Source of the DNA: Campylobacter avium LMG 24591
Lineage (GTDB): Bacteria > Campylobacterota > Campylobacteria > Campylobacterales > Campylobacteraceae
NCBI RefSeq assembly: GCF_002238335.1
Contig: NZ_CP022347.1
Span: 1,488,001-1,552,000, forward strand
Direction of reading: 5' to 3'
DNA length: 64,000 bases
Position 1 is the first letter of the stretch, and each line of letters starts with the position of its first letter. The notes below the pieces were generated by a model, which was given only the letters and a program-made list of their open reading frames with translations, was not told the DNA's origin and did not search any database. Both the position numbers and the translations under genes were made by a program. Positions 57,631 through 64,000 of the stretch are shown piece after piece.

Positions 57631-58211
57631 GAATATTTTTACTTTTTATTTTTGCACCATTGTGCTTAAAGGCTGAATTTGTAGTAAAATCTTATCAGGA
57701 GCTTAAAAATGAAAGGGTGATAAGACAAAACTACGAGCAATCTTGTGGGGCTTCATCTTTAGCTACTATGATAAATTTAATAGATGATGAAAATTTAAGC
57801 GAATTTGATGTCTTAAAGCTTATGAGCGAACAAGAGCTTCAGACTGATATGGTAAGTTTTGCTGATTTAGAAACCGTGCTTTCAAAACTAGGATATGAAA
57901 ATAAGTCTTACAAAATCAACAAAGAAAATTTAGATAAGCTTATAAATATACCAATGATTGTAAAGATAGAAGACGATCCTAGATTTCCTCATTTTGTGCT
58001 TATTATAAATTATAAGGGGGATTTTTTAGAGGTTTTAGACCCTAGCCATGGAGAGTATATAAGCTCTAAAAGAGAATTTTTAAGACTTTGGGATAAAGAT
58101 AATAAAGGAGGCTTCGCTCTTTTAATAAAGCCTAAGAAAGAGAAAAAGGATTATAGGTTAAATTTGAGCAAGAATTTAAGCTTTGAATTTAAGACTTTTA
58201 AGATTTATTAA
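57615..58211 (+). CDS. Sec-targeted C39-like cysteine peptidase
   Basis: The 198-residue protein has a signal peptide (1-20) and a C39 peptidase-like domain: Gln42 and Cys44 in YEQSCGASSLATMINL, His126 in PHFVLI and Asp142 in LDPSHG, all in the right order and spacing. ABC exporters carry this domain in the cytosol, but here it is free-standing and exported to the periplasm, as in FapD of the Pseudomonas functional amyloid system. Its likely substrate is the Gly-Gly protein at 56067. The C-terminal tail is basic. Confidence 0.8.
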   Translation: MEKILRIFLLFIFAPLCLKAEFVVKSYQELKNERVIRQNYEQSCGASSLATMINLIDDENLSEFDVLKLMSEQELQTDMVSFADLETVLSKLGYENKSYKINKENLDKLINIPMIVKIEDDPRFPHFVLIINYKGDFLEVLDPSHGEYISSKREFLRLWDKDNKGGFALLIKPKKEKKDYRLNLSKNLSFEFKTFKIY

Positions 58212-58411
58212 ATCTACAATAAAAACTTTTTAGCACAAAGAAATCAAAAATGATGTGTATAAAAATAGCTTTTTTACAAACTTTGATATCACTTGAAAAT
58301 TTAGTCTCAAAGGCAAATTTTTTAAAATGAAAATTCGTTTTTTTTTTTTTTTGCATATTATTTATAAATTACTGTTAAAATTATTTTTACATTTCAATCA
58401 AAGGAGACACA
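58212..58411 (+). promoter_or_regulatory. Intergenic region with AAAATTCG-T15 element
   Basis: The 200 bases hold no gene. AAAATTCG plus 15 T (58330-58352) repeats the element ahead of the HDOD gene, and the following TATTAT (58356-58361) is the -10 candidate for the small secreted protein. AAAGGAG precedes its ATG. Confidence 0.45.
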
Positions 58412-58621
58412 ATGAAAAAATTTTTAAGCGTTGCTTTATTTGTAGCTTTAAGCTCTTCTTTTGCTCTAGCAGTTGATTCTGCAAAAAAAATAGGCGCTAA
58501 CGCTGCTGCTGGTGCTTTATCTGGCAAAAGCTCAAAAGAAATAGCTAAAGATGCTGAAAAACAAGCCAAAGATGCTGCTAAACAAAAAGCTGCTGAAGGG
58601 CTAAACAAGCTTCTTAACTAA
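58412..58621 (+). CDS. Small secreted Ala/Lys-rich protein
   Basis: A 69-residue product with a clear signal peptide (1-20, ending FALA). The mature 49 residues contain a small-residue stretch GANAAAGALSG and then a charged amphipathic helix of Lys, Asp and Ala repeats ending NKLLN. It could be a periplasmic or outer-membrane-associated helix, or a bacteriocin-like peptide; there is no double-glycine motif. It has its own promoter and a hairpin (58624-58643) after the stop. Not recognised. Confidence 0.65.
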   Translation: MKKFLSVALFVALSSSFALAVDSAKKIGANAAAGALSGKSSKEIAKDAEKQAKDAAKQKAAEGLNKLLN

Positions 58622-58623
58622 AA

Positions 58624-58643
58624 AAGTGGGCTTAGTCCCACTT
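58624..58643 (+). terminator. Hairpin after small secreted protein gene
   Basis: AAGTGGG (58624-58630) pairs with CCCACTT (58637-58643) around a 6-base loop, two bases past the stop. Only a weak T-stretch (AAATTTA) follows. It could also end the leftward SRP RNA transcript. Confidence 0.5.
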
Positions 58644-58722
58644 AAATTTACCCCACAAATCACTATCATTTCAACTCAAACAAACTTAAATTTAATGTAT
58701 TTTGGTTATACTAAAAGGAGTT

Positions 58723-58831
58723 AAACCCTCTCTCAGATTTGCTGTGGCACACGGAAAGTTAAGGTGCTCTGCTGTGTTCCCACCCTGAAGCGATGTCTTA
58801 AAAAACCATTGCACAGGTCTGAAAAAGGGCG
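58723..58831 (-). ncRNA. ffs: Small (4.5S-type) signal recognition particle RNA
   Basis: Read on the minus strand, CAGG-GTG-GGAA-CAC-AGCAG reproduces the domain IV core bound by Ffh: 5' CAGG, short stem, GGAA tetraloop, 3' AGCAG. The ends pair over 12 positions (plus-strand CCCTCTCTCAGA at 58726-58737 with TCTGAAAAAGGG at 58818-58829, allowing G-U pairs). The plus strand lacks these features. Exact ends are estimated. The RNA targets nascent membrane proteins with Ffh. Confidence 0.85.
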
Positions 58832-58881
58832 AAGTAATAATAACAAATTTTTCTAATGTTTCATTAAATCAAGGGAAAAAA

Positions 58882-60663
58882 ATGCAAAAAAATAAAATCC
58901 TTCGCAGTGCAAAAACGCTCTCATCCTTAGCAATCTTTATGTTTTTAATGCTTATCTTGCTAACTTATCATAGCTTTTTAACGCTTTGTGCGGGTATTTG
59001 TATATTTTTATTTGCAATGATTTTGCTTCAAGATGCCTTTAAGGTGCTTTCTGGCGGAATTTTAGACAAAATTTTAAACAAGGTTGCAAACAAAAACTAC
59101 AAGGCGTTTTTATTTGGCTTTACCTTAAGCACCATAGTGCAATCAAGCGGACTAGTATCAGTCATAGCCATATCTTTTTTAAGCGCTTCTTTAATAAGCC
59201 TTTCTGCAGGCGTTGCTATGATATACGGCGTGAATTTATCCACTGCTTTTTCTGCTTGGATAGTGGGGTATTTCGGGCTTAAAAGCGAAATTTCACTTTA
59301 TGCCATGCCTCTTATCATCTTTGGAGTGATACTTTATTTCAACAAGGATAAAACCAAAAAGCATATAGGGCTTTTCGTGCTTTCGCTTGGCTTTTTGTTT
59401 CTTGGAATTTCTTACATGAAAGAGGGTTTTGAAAATTTCAAAGATAGCGTAGATATAAGCAAATACCAAATGCAGGGCTTTTTAGGGCTTATTGTTTATG
59501 TCTTTATAGGCATGGGCATAACGGCTCTTACGCAGTCTTCTCACGCTACGCTAACCTTGGCTATAACTGCTTTAAGCGTGGGGCAGGTCTCTTATGAAAA
59601 CGCTGTTGCTTTGGCAATAGGTGCAAATGTGGGTAGTACTATTATGACTGTGATTGGTTCTATCGGCTCAAACGCAGAGGGTAAAAAAATAACCGTTACA
59701 CATGTGCTTTTTAATGTAATAGCGGCCTTGCTTTCTATCATCTTTATCAAATACTACCTTATTGCGACTGATTATTTTGCCACTGTTTTAAACATAAAAA
59801 GCGATGATTATGTGCTAAAACTTGCGATTTTTACTACCTTATTTAATGTGCTTGCAGTTATCTTGCTCTACCCTTTTATAAAGCAAATGTGCTCTTTTTT
59901 AAATCTCGTCATAAAAGATACGAAAACAAAGCAAGAAAAAGCCCTTTATCTAAACGAAAGTGCCTTAGAATTCGCACACAGCGCAAAAGAAGTTGGCGAA
60001 AAAGAAAGTAAACATCTTTTTGAAATAGCTTGTTTAATAATCGCAAAGGCAATTAACATCAAAACAAGCGATATTGATAGCAGTGAAAATGTGGATGAGA
60101 TAATCAAAAAACGAAATACCCAAACTCAAGATAATCTAAATCAAATTTATCAAGATAAATTCAAGCTAATATATTCAGAAATCATAGACTTCATAGCACA
60201 TGCTCACCTCGCACACGGCTATAATGCTTATGCAAATTCATTTATGGATATAAAAAGGGCGAATTTGTTTATGGCTGCTGCGGTTAAATCGGCCATAGAA
60301 TTACAAGTAAACATAGAAAAATACGCTTTTTCAAGCAATAAGGCTTTAAGCGAGGAGTACGCACATCTAAGACGCAATATTTTAAGAATGCTAAGACTTA
60401 GCAAGAATTTGCTTTTAAGCACAGATGAGGAAAAAAGGCAAGAAATTTTGCAAGAATTAGAATTTAATGTTAAAAAATACGATGCTATCTCATCAAATTC
60501 GCTTGATTCTTTGATACGCTATAAAAGAATTACAGACACTATGGCAACTTCTATCATGAATGACACTGCCATAGCTAGAAACATAGCAAAGGATATAAGA
60601 CACTGTGCTGAAATTTTATCAAAGCAAGATAAGGAGGAAAAAGAGGAGCTAAATCTTAGTTAA
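58882..60663 (+). CDS. Na/Pi cotransporter family protein with PhoU-like tail
   Basis: The 593-residue protein has two Na/Pi-cotransporter repeats with the QSS signatures TIVQSSGLVSV (near 86-96) and ALTQSSHATLTLA (near 215-227) and about nine helices. The C-terminal 220 residues are helical and PhoU-like. It probably imports phosphate with sodium, or regulates phosphate, at the inner membrane. It ends in a 4-base overlap with convergent tonB. Confidence 0.88.
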   Translation: MQKNKILRSAKTLSSLAIFMFLMLILLTYHSFLTLCAGICIFLFAMILLQDAFKVLSGGILDKILNKVANKNYKAFLFGFTLSTIVQSSGLVSVIAISFLSASLISLSAGVAMIYGVNLSTAFSAWIVGYFGLKSEISLYAMPLIIFGVILYFNKDKTKKHIGLFVLSLGFLFLGISYMKEGFENFKDSVDISKYQMQGFLGLIVYVFIGMGITALTQSSHATLTLAITALSVGQVSYENAVALAIGANVGSTIMTVIGSIGSNAEGKKITVTHVLFNVIAALLSIIFIKYYLIATDYFATVLNIKSDDYVLKLAIFTTLFNVLAVILLYPFIKQMCSFLNLVIKDTKTKQEKALYLNESALEFAHSAKEVGEKESKHLFEIACLIIAKAINIKTSDIDSSENVDEIIKKRNTQTQDNLNQIYQDKFKLIYSEIIDFIAHAHLAHGYNAYANSFMDIKRANLFMAAAVKSAIELQVNIEKYAFSSNKALSEEYAHLRRNILRMLRLSKNLLLSTDEEKRQEILQELEFNVKKYDAISSNSLDSLIRYKRITDTMATSIMNDTAIARNIAKDIRHCAEILSKQDKEEKEELNLS

Positions 60664-61283
60664 GACCTCTTTATCCCATATTTTATAGGTATGGTTACGC
60701 TTACATCATTACTGTAAGATGGAAAATTCTTAGAAGCTCTTTTTATCACTCTTATAGCATTATCATCTAAAATTCTATGGCCAGAGCTTTTAGCAATCTT
60801 AACGCTGCCTAATTTAGCACCACCAAGCCAAGTAAACTCCACCAAAGCACTGCCCTCCAAATTCATTTGCAAAGCCTGTCTAGGGTAAGTATCTATAGCG
60901 GCTTTATCGACTGCAAGTTTTACAGCCTTTAAAAACTCGTTATTATCTTTACCGACCATTAAGGTTGAAATAACCGGGGCAGAATTTGACACAGCAGCCG
61001 CTTGCTTTTTAGGCTCAGGCTTTTTAACATCTTTTTTTCTATCCTTTTTTGCCATATCCTTCATCTTTTTTTTATGCTCTTTTTTAAATTCCGGCTGAGG
61101 CTTAGGAGCTGGTTTTTGAAGTGTTTGAATTTCTTTGGTTACAAACTGCCCTATAACTAAATTTAAGCTATCATCGGCTTTTAAATCAAGCTTTTGTGGC
61201 TCATACGTGATAGCAAACAAAAGCAGGGGTGCAAAAATAAGACAAGTAAGTGCGAAAGCTTGGTATTTGTGTGAATTTTTCAT
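60660..61283 (-). CDS. tonB: TonB energy-transducing protein
   Basis: TonB spans the periplasm and passes proton-motive energy to outer-membrane receptors for iron, heme or nickel. One N-terminal membrane helix (about 9-26), a Lys/Pro/Glu-rich linker (about 58-95) and the C-terminal domain (LEGSALVEFTWLGGAKLGSVKIAKSSG, near 143-168, then DDNAIRVIKRAS) are clear. Length 207. The start overlaps exbD by 4 bases. Confidence 0.93.
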   Translation of the reverse strand: MKNSHKYQAFALTCLIFAPLLLFAITYEPQKLDLKADDSLNLVIGQFVTKEIQTLQKPAPKPQPEFKKEHKKKMKDMAKKDRKKDVKKPEPKKQAAAVSNSAPVISTLMVGKDNNEFLKAVKLAVDKAAIDTYPRQALQMNLEGSALVEFTWLGGAKLGSVKIAKSSGHRILDDNAIRVIKRASKNFPSYSNDVSVTIPIKYGIKRS

Positions 61284-61672
61284 CTGCTCTGCTCCGTGAT
61301 GATTTGGAAATTTTGATGTTCTTTAGCCTTTAACATATTAATTACTTGCATAAAACTATCAAATTTAGAATTCTTATCTGTCTTTAATTCTATTAAATTT
61401 TCTTTAGGTGTTTTATCAATCTCATCTTGCAAGGCCTTTATATCAACTAATTTATCATTAGCGTAAAAAAGATTATCAGCACTGATTGTTATTAAAAGTT
61501 TGTTTTTATCATCATTTGTGCTAGCACTAGAAAGCTCGGACTTTGGCAAATCAACCTTTATTTGTCCATGAGCTATAAAAGTAGAAACGCTTAAAACTAT
61601 GGCTAGTAAAACAAGCATAATATCTATAAACGGAACTACATTTAAGCCACTTTCCTTAGGCAGTTTTATCAT
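61280..61672 (-). CDS. exbD: Biopolymer transport protein ExbD
   Basis: ExbD forms the proton path of the ExbB-ExbD motor. I start at the ATG at 61672 (MIKLPKESGLNVVPFIDIML), preceded by AAGGA, giving 130 residues; a longer frame from 61723 runs inside exbB. The membrane helix contains the essential Asp in VVPFIDIMLVLLA (Asp17), and a periplasmic domain follows. It overlaps exbB by 17 bases. Confidence 0.93.
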   Translation of the reverse strand: MIKLPKESGLNVVPFIDIMLVLLAIVLSVSTFIAHGQIKVDLPKSELSSASTNDDKNKLLITISADNLFYANDKLVDIKALQDEIDKTPKENLIELKTDKNSKFDSFMQVINMLKAKEHQNFQIITEQSR

Positions 61673-62087
61673 CTCTATCCTTAAATTTAGAGCTAAGTAC
61701 AGTAACCTTTCTAGCCAAGGCATTATAAGCCATTAACGCAGGGATAGCCACCAAAAGCCCCAAAGCCGTAGCTTTTAAAGCCAAAGAAAGCCCTACTACT
61801 ATTGATTTTACATCTATATTTCCAGATAGACCCATGTCATAAAAAACTACCATTATGCCCACTACAGTTCCTAACAAGCCAACATAAGGGGCGTTTGAGT
61901 AGATTATATGTATGGTGGTTAAATTCTCGCTCAAGGCATTATCATATTCATCTTGGCTCTTGTAATCACTAGGATTAAGCTTTCTAAAAAATAACAATCT
62001 CTCTATCACACACCAAAGAGCTATAAAAGCCATTAAGGCTAATATTGATAAAATAATCCAATCAATATGAGTTTTTAAAAATTCCAT
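61656..62087 (-). CDS. exbB: Biopolymer transport protein ExbB
   Basis: ExbB is the pentameric channel part of the motor. The 143-residue protein has three membrane helices, the conserved NAPYVGLLGTVVGIM (near 64-78) and GLSLALKATALGLLVAIPALMAYN cut across 100-123. It is the first gene of exbB-exbD-tonB, with TATAAT at 62123-62128 on the minus strand. Iron control through Fur is likely from known biology, but I could not identify a clear Fur box. Confidence 0.93.
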   Translation of the reverse strand: MEFLKTHIDWIILSILALMAFIALWCVIERLLFFRKLNPSDYKSQDEYDNALSENLTTIHIIYSNAPYVGLLGTVVGIMVVFYDMGLSGNIDVKSIVVGLSLALKATALGLLVAIPALMAYNALARKVTVLSSKFKDRDDKTA

Positions 62088-62122
62088 AAAAAACTCTCCA
62101 TATTTTGATAAACATTTTTAAA

Positions 62123-62193
62123 ATTATACATATAAAAAAATAAATTTAATTTTAAAAAATGAAATCTATTCGCAAGAAATTTTTTTATATAAT
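62123..62193. promoter_or_regulatory. Divergent promoters of exbB and queE
   Basis: A minus-strand TATAAT (62123-62128) lies about 36 bases before exbB. A plus-strand TATAAT (62188-62193) lies 20 bases before queE, whose ribosome binding site is AAAGGAAG. The space between is almost pure A/T. Confidence 0.55.
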
Positions 62194-62213
62194 TTACTAG
62201 CAAAGGAAGTTAA

Positions 62214-62963
62214 ATGTATATAGTAGAAAAATTCTTATCCTTACAAGGAGAGGGCAAATTTAGTGGGAAATTGGCCTTTTTCATAAGATTTGCAGGTTGT
62301 AATATCAACTGTGTTGGCTTTAATGTAAGCAAGGAAAAAAACGCAGAAGTCTTAATTGGTTGCGATACTTTAAGGGCGGTTTACACAGAGCATTTTAAGA
62401 ATGAATATGAAAATGTAAATGTAAATACTTTAGTGAAAATGATAAAAGATATTACAAAAGATAAGGAAATTATCATAGTAATTACAGGCGGAGAGCCGAC
62501 CTTGTGGCATAAAAATAAAAAATTCATAGAACTTATGCTAGAGCTAGAGCAAATGAAGCTAGAAGTGCATTTTGAAAGCAATGCTAGCATTTATATAGAT
62601 TTTGATCAATATGAGCTTTATAAAAACTGTATCTTTGCCATGAGCGTGAAATTAAGCAATAGCGGAGTCAAGCAAGAACAAAGGATAAATCCAAAGGCAA
62701 TCAAGGCCATAGTTGCAAACTCAAAAGATAGTTTTTATAAATTTGTTTTAGATAAAAATTTCATAAAAAGCGGTGAAGCACAAAAAGAAATCAAAGCCTT
62801 GCTTGATATAGCAAAAACGCAAGTGTATTGTATGCCCATGGGACAAAACAACAAGGAACTAAAAATAAATGCAAAAGAAGTAGCCAAATTTTGTATAGAA
62901 AATGGATATAATTACAGTGATAGGTTACACATAAGATTATGGGGAAGTAAAGAAGGCGTATGA
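62214..62963 (+). CDS. queE: 7-carboxy-7-deazaguanine synthase (radical SAM)
   Basis: QueE rearranges carboxytetrahydropterin to CDG, on the way to preQ0 and queuosine. LSLQGEGKFSGKLAFFIRFAGCN (cut across 8-30) is the family start. The iron-sulfur cysteines are spaced Cys29-X3-Cys33-X16-Cys50 (IGCDT), not the usual CX3CX2C; QueE is known for such insertions. VITGGEPTLW (near 90) binds SAM. Length 249. It overlaps queD by 4 bases. Confidence 0.9.
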   Translation: MYIVEKFLSLQGEGKFSGKLAFFIRFAGCNINCVGFNVSKEKNAEVLIGCDTLRAVYTEHFKNEYENVNVNTLVKMIKDITKDKEIIIVITGGEPTLWHKNKKFIELMLELEQMKLEVHFESNASIYIDFDQYELYKNCIFAMSVKLSNSGVKQEQRINPKAIKAIVANSKDSFYKFVLDKNFIKSGEAQKEIKALLDIAKTQVYCMPMGQNNKELKINAKEVAKFCIENGYNYSDRLHIRLWGSKEGV

Positions 62964-63541
62964 TAATTAGAAAAATATTTAGCTTTGAAAATGCGCACAT
63001 AGTGAGATTTTGCACTTCAAAAAGGTGTAAAACTAGCATTCACGGACATTCTTATAAGGTAGAAATTTTACTTCAAAGCAAATACCTTGACAATGGCGGT
63101 ATGGTGTATGACTTCGGGCTTTTAAAGCAAGAAATAAGACAGATTATAGATAGCTTTGATCACAGCATAAGCCTTTATAAAGACGATGATAAAGAGTATT
63201 TAAAAGATATGAAAAAGCACTCAAAAAGGTGGGTTTGCTTGCCGCTAAATGCTAGTGCTGAGAATTTTTGTAGAATTTTCTTTGTTTTAATAGATACCTT
63301 GCTTAACAAAACCATTATGCAAAATGGCGAAAAAGGCGTGAAATTATACAGCGTGATAGTTCATGAGACAAGCACTTCGTATGCTCAAGGCTTTTTTGAT
63401 GACGCTTACAGTGATGTTTTACCAAAGGTAAATTTAGATGAGATAGAATTCTCAGATGAGATAAAAAGCGAGTGGAGCGATGAAAACTTTTTTGAAAACC
63501 TAAAGGGTGATTATAAATTTATAAACAAAAAGGAACTGTGA
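62960..63541 (+). CDS. queD: 6-carboxy-5,6,7,8-tetrahydropterin synthase
   Basis: QueD converts dihydroneopterin triphosphate to carboxytetrahydropterin, the QueE substrate. The 193-residue protein has FSFENAHIVRFCTSKRCKTSIHGHSYKVEI-type motifs (zinc His near 12, 27 and 29; catalytic Cys near 22) and VHETSTSYAQ near 132. It is longer than E. coli QueD (about 120) because of insertions usual in Campylobacter. The stop overlaps the next ATG by one base. Confidence 0.92.
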   Translation: MIIRKIFSFENAHIVRFCTSKRCKTSIHGHSYKVEILLQSKYLDNGGMVYDFGLLKQEIRQIIDSFDHSISLYKDDDKEYLKDMKKHSKRWVCLPLNASAENFCRIFFVLIDTLLNKTIMQNGEKGVKLYSVIVHETSTSYAQGFFDDAYSDVLPKVNLDEIEFSDEIKSEWSDENFFENLKGDYKFINKKEL

Positions 63542-63708
63542 TGAAAATTTTGCTAAGCTTTTTTCTGTTATTTTTCTTTATAGCTTGTTTTGATGAAAAA
63601 ACCCCTGCACCTAAAAGCACAACGCAGTCTGTAGAGGTTCAGCTTGAAAAATCTGATGAAAAATCAGAGCTTAGCGATACAAATTTGCCGCTGCCGGTTG
63701 AGGAGTAA
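63541..63708 (+). CDS. Small lipoprotein
   Basis: A 55-residue product starting at the ATG that shares one base with the queD stop. The N-terminal segment ends in the lipobox FIAC (Cys17), so LspA should process it. The mature part is short, acidic and Pro/Ser/Thr-rich with no known domain. It is not in a conserved family I recognise; it appears co-transcribed with queE-queD. Confidence 0.7.
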   Translation: MKILLSFFLLFFFIACFDEKTPAPKSTTQSVEVQLEKSDEKSELSDTNLPLPVEE

Positions 63709-63710
63709 GC

Positions 63711-64000
63711 ATGCAAATTTTTGAGCTAGTTTTAAATTTACACATCTACAGCATATACACGGTTGCCTTTTTAATGTTATTTTATTTGTATCTTACGCAG
63801 AGTAATTTTAGTACCGAATTTAATTTTATAAAAAGAATAAGGCTTTTTTTGCCTATATACTATATGTTTTTGGCCATAGTATTTTTCACAGGCATACTAA
63901 TGCTTGCTTTGCTTAATTTTGAGCTAAATCATTACAGGATTTTTATGATTGTCTCTTGGTGTTTGATACTTTTTTTAAACATCTTGCAATACAAGTCCTT
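63711..64000 (+). CDS. Polytopic membrane protein, 5' part
   Basis: The frame opens at the ATG at 63711, two bases after the lipoprotein stop (AGGAG overlaps that stop), and runs off the window. The 96 visible residues contain about three hydrophobic helices: VAFLMLFYLYL, MFLAIVFFTGILMLALL and a third at the edge. No family can be assigned from this part. Confidence 0.65.
   Translation, partial: MQIFELVLNLHIYSIYTVAFLMLFYLYLTQSNFSTEFNFIKRIRLFLPIYYMFLAIVFFTGILMLALLNFELNHYRIFMIVSWCLILFLNILQYKS

Noticed and set aside
58723-58831. Structured RNA on the plus strand.
   Set aside because: Inverted complementarity looks alike on both strands, but the CAGG-GGAA-AGCAG domain IV core reads correctly only on the minus strand.
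61673-61723. Longer ExbD start at 61723.
   Set aside because: The added 17 residues are an out-of-frame reading of the exbB end; the ATG at 61672 has AAGGA and matches the family start.
1-64000. CRISPR arrays, insertion sequences, tRNA or rRNA genes.
   Set aside because: No regularly spaced short repeats, transposase-like frames, terminal inverted repeats, tRNA cloverleaf ends (apart from tmRNA) or rRNA motifs were seen. A covariance-model scan would be decisive.

Overview
The window is AT-rich chromosomal DNA of a Campylobacter-type epsilonproteobacterium. The case rests on the gene content and on small-scale synteny: thiL-truD, cbb3 oxidase ccoNOQP running into addBA, glmM-lspA-hemJ, topA-kdsA-ribH-nusB-pyrF, msrPQ, tmRNA next to ruvB, galU-pgi and queE-queD. 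Sigma-70 promoters are reduced to a TATAAT-like box with T/A tracts, and there is a long G/C homopolymer of the kind used for phase variation. The species cannot be fixed from the sequence. The complete PAPS-forming cysD-cysN-cysC-cysQ set is, from memory, not part of the well-studied C. jejuni reference.

Layout. 1-51: start of a leftward chemotaxis receptor. 186-4510: thiL, truD, a YbdD-like protein and cstA. 4665-11738: one leftward operon with a sulfotransferase, ATP sulfurylase (cysD, cysN), a sulfate-type permease, APS kinase (cysC) and a PAP phosphatase (cysQ); the sulfotransferase gene carries a 12-G tract. 11855-18505: rimO-tilS, a membrane protein, dut, a probable flagellar-regulon gene of unknown function, hemJ, lspA, glmM. 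18795-19618: rplM-rpsI. 19637-29486: the overlapping series ccoN-ccoO-ccoQ-ccoP, three or four oxidase-associated small membrane genes including an easily missed 33-codon gene, a FixH-like gene, then addB and addA. 29585-39542: a pseudopilin, a GT-C-like membrane protein, an HDOD protein, the topA to pyrF cluster and msrPQ. 39525-42860: a decayed serine-protease autotransporter whose 5' end abuts the 3' CCA of tmRNA (42861-43219). 43221-49003: a helical protein, ruvB, an EamA transporter, galU, pgi and a kinase-phosphatase-like protein. 49184-58621: the accessory region. 58723-58831: SRP RNA on the minus strand. 58882-64000: a Na/Pi-type transporter, tonB-exbD-exbB, queE-queD, a small lipoprotein and a partial membrane protein.

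The accessory region 49184-58211 is the most unusual part. It holds five paralogous proteins without signal peptides, arranged as a tandemly duplicated two-gene cassette plus one extra copy. Three have upstream sequences matching the FliA (sigma-28) promoter consensus, so the family is probably flagellar co-regulated and possibly exported through the flagellar apparatus. Immediately upstream lies a Sec-targeted protein with a double-glycine leader motif. Divergent from it is an operon for an outer-membrane barrel and a Sec-targeted C39-like cysteine peptidase. I infer a periplasmic Gly-Gly processing and outer-membrane export system, resembling in outline the FapD/FapF part of the Pseudomonas Fap system.

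Functions connect as follows. Sulfate import and activation to PAPS feed the sulfotransferase, with CysQ removing the PAP by-product; no APS/PAPS reductase is seen here, so sulfation of a surface glycan is likelier than cysteine synthesis. TonB-ExbB-ExbD energise outer-membrane uptake. QueE and QueD make the preQ0 precursor for queuosine.
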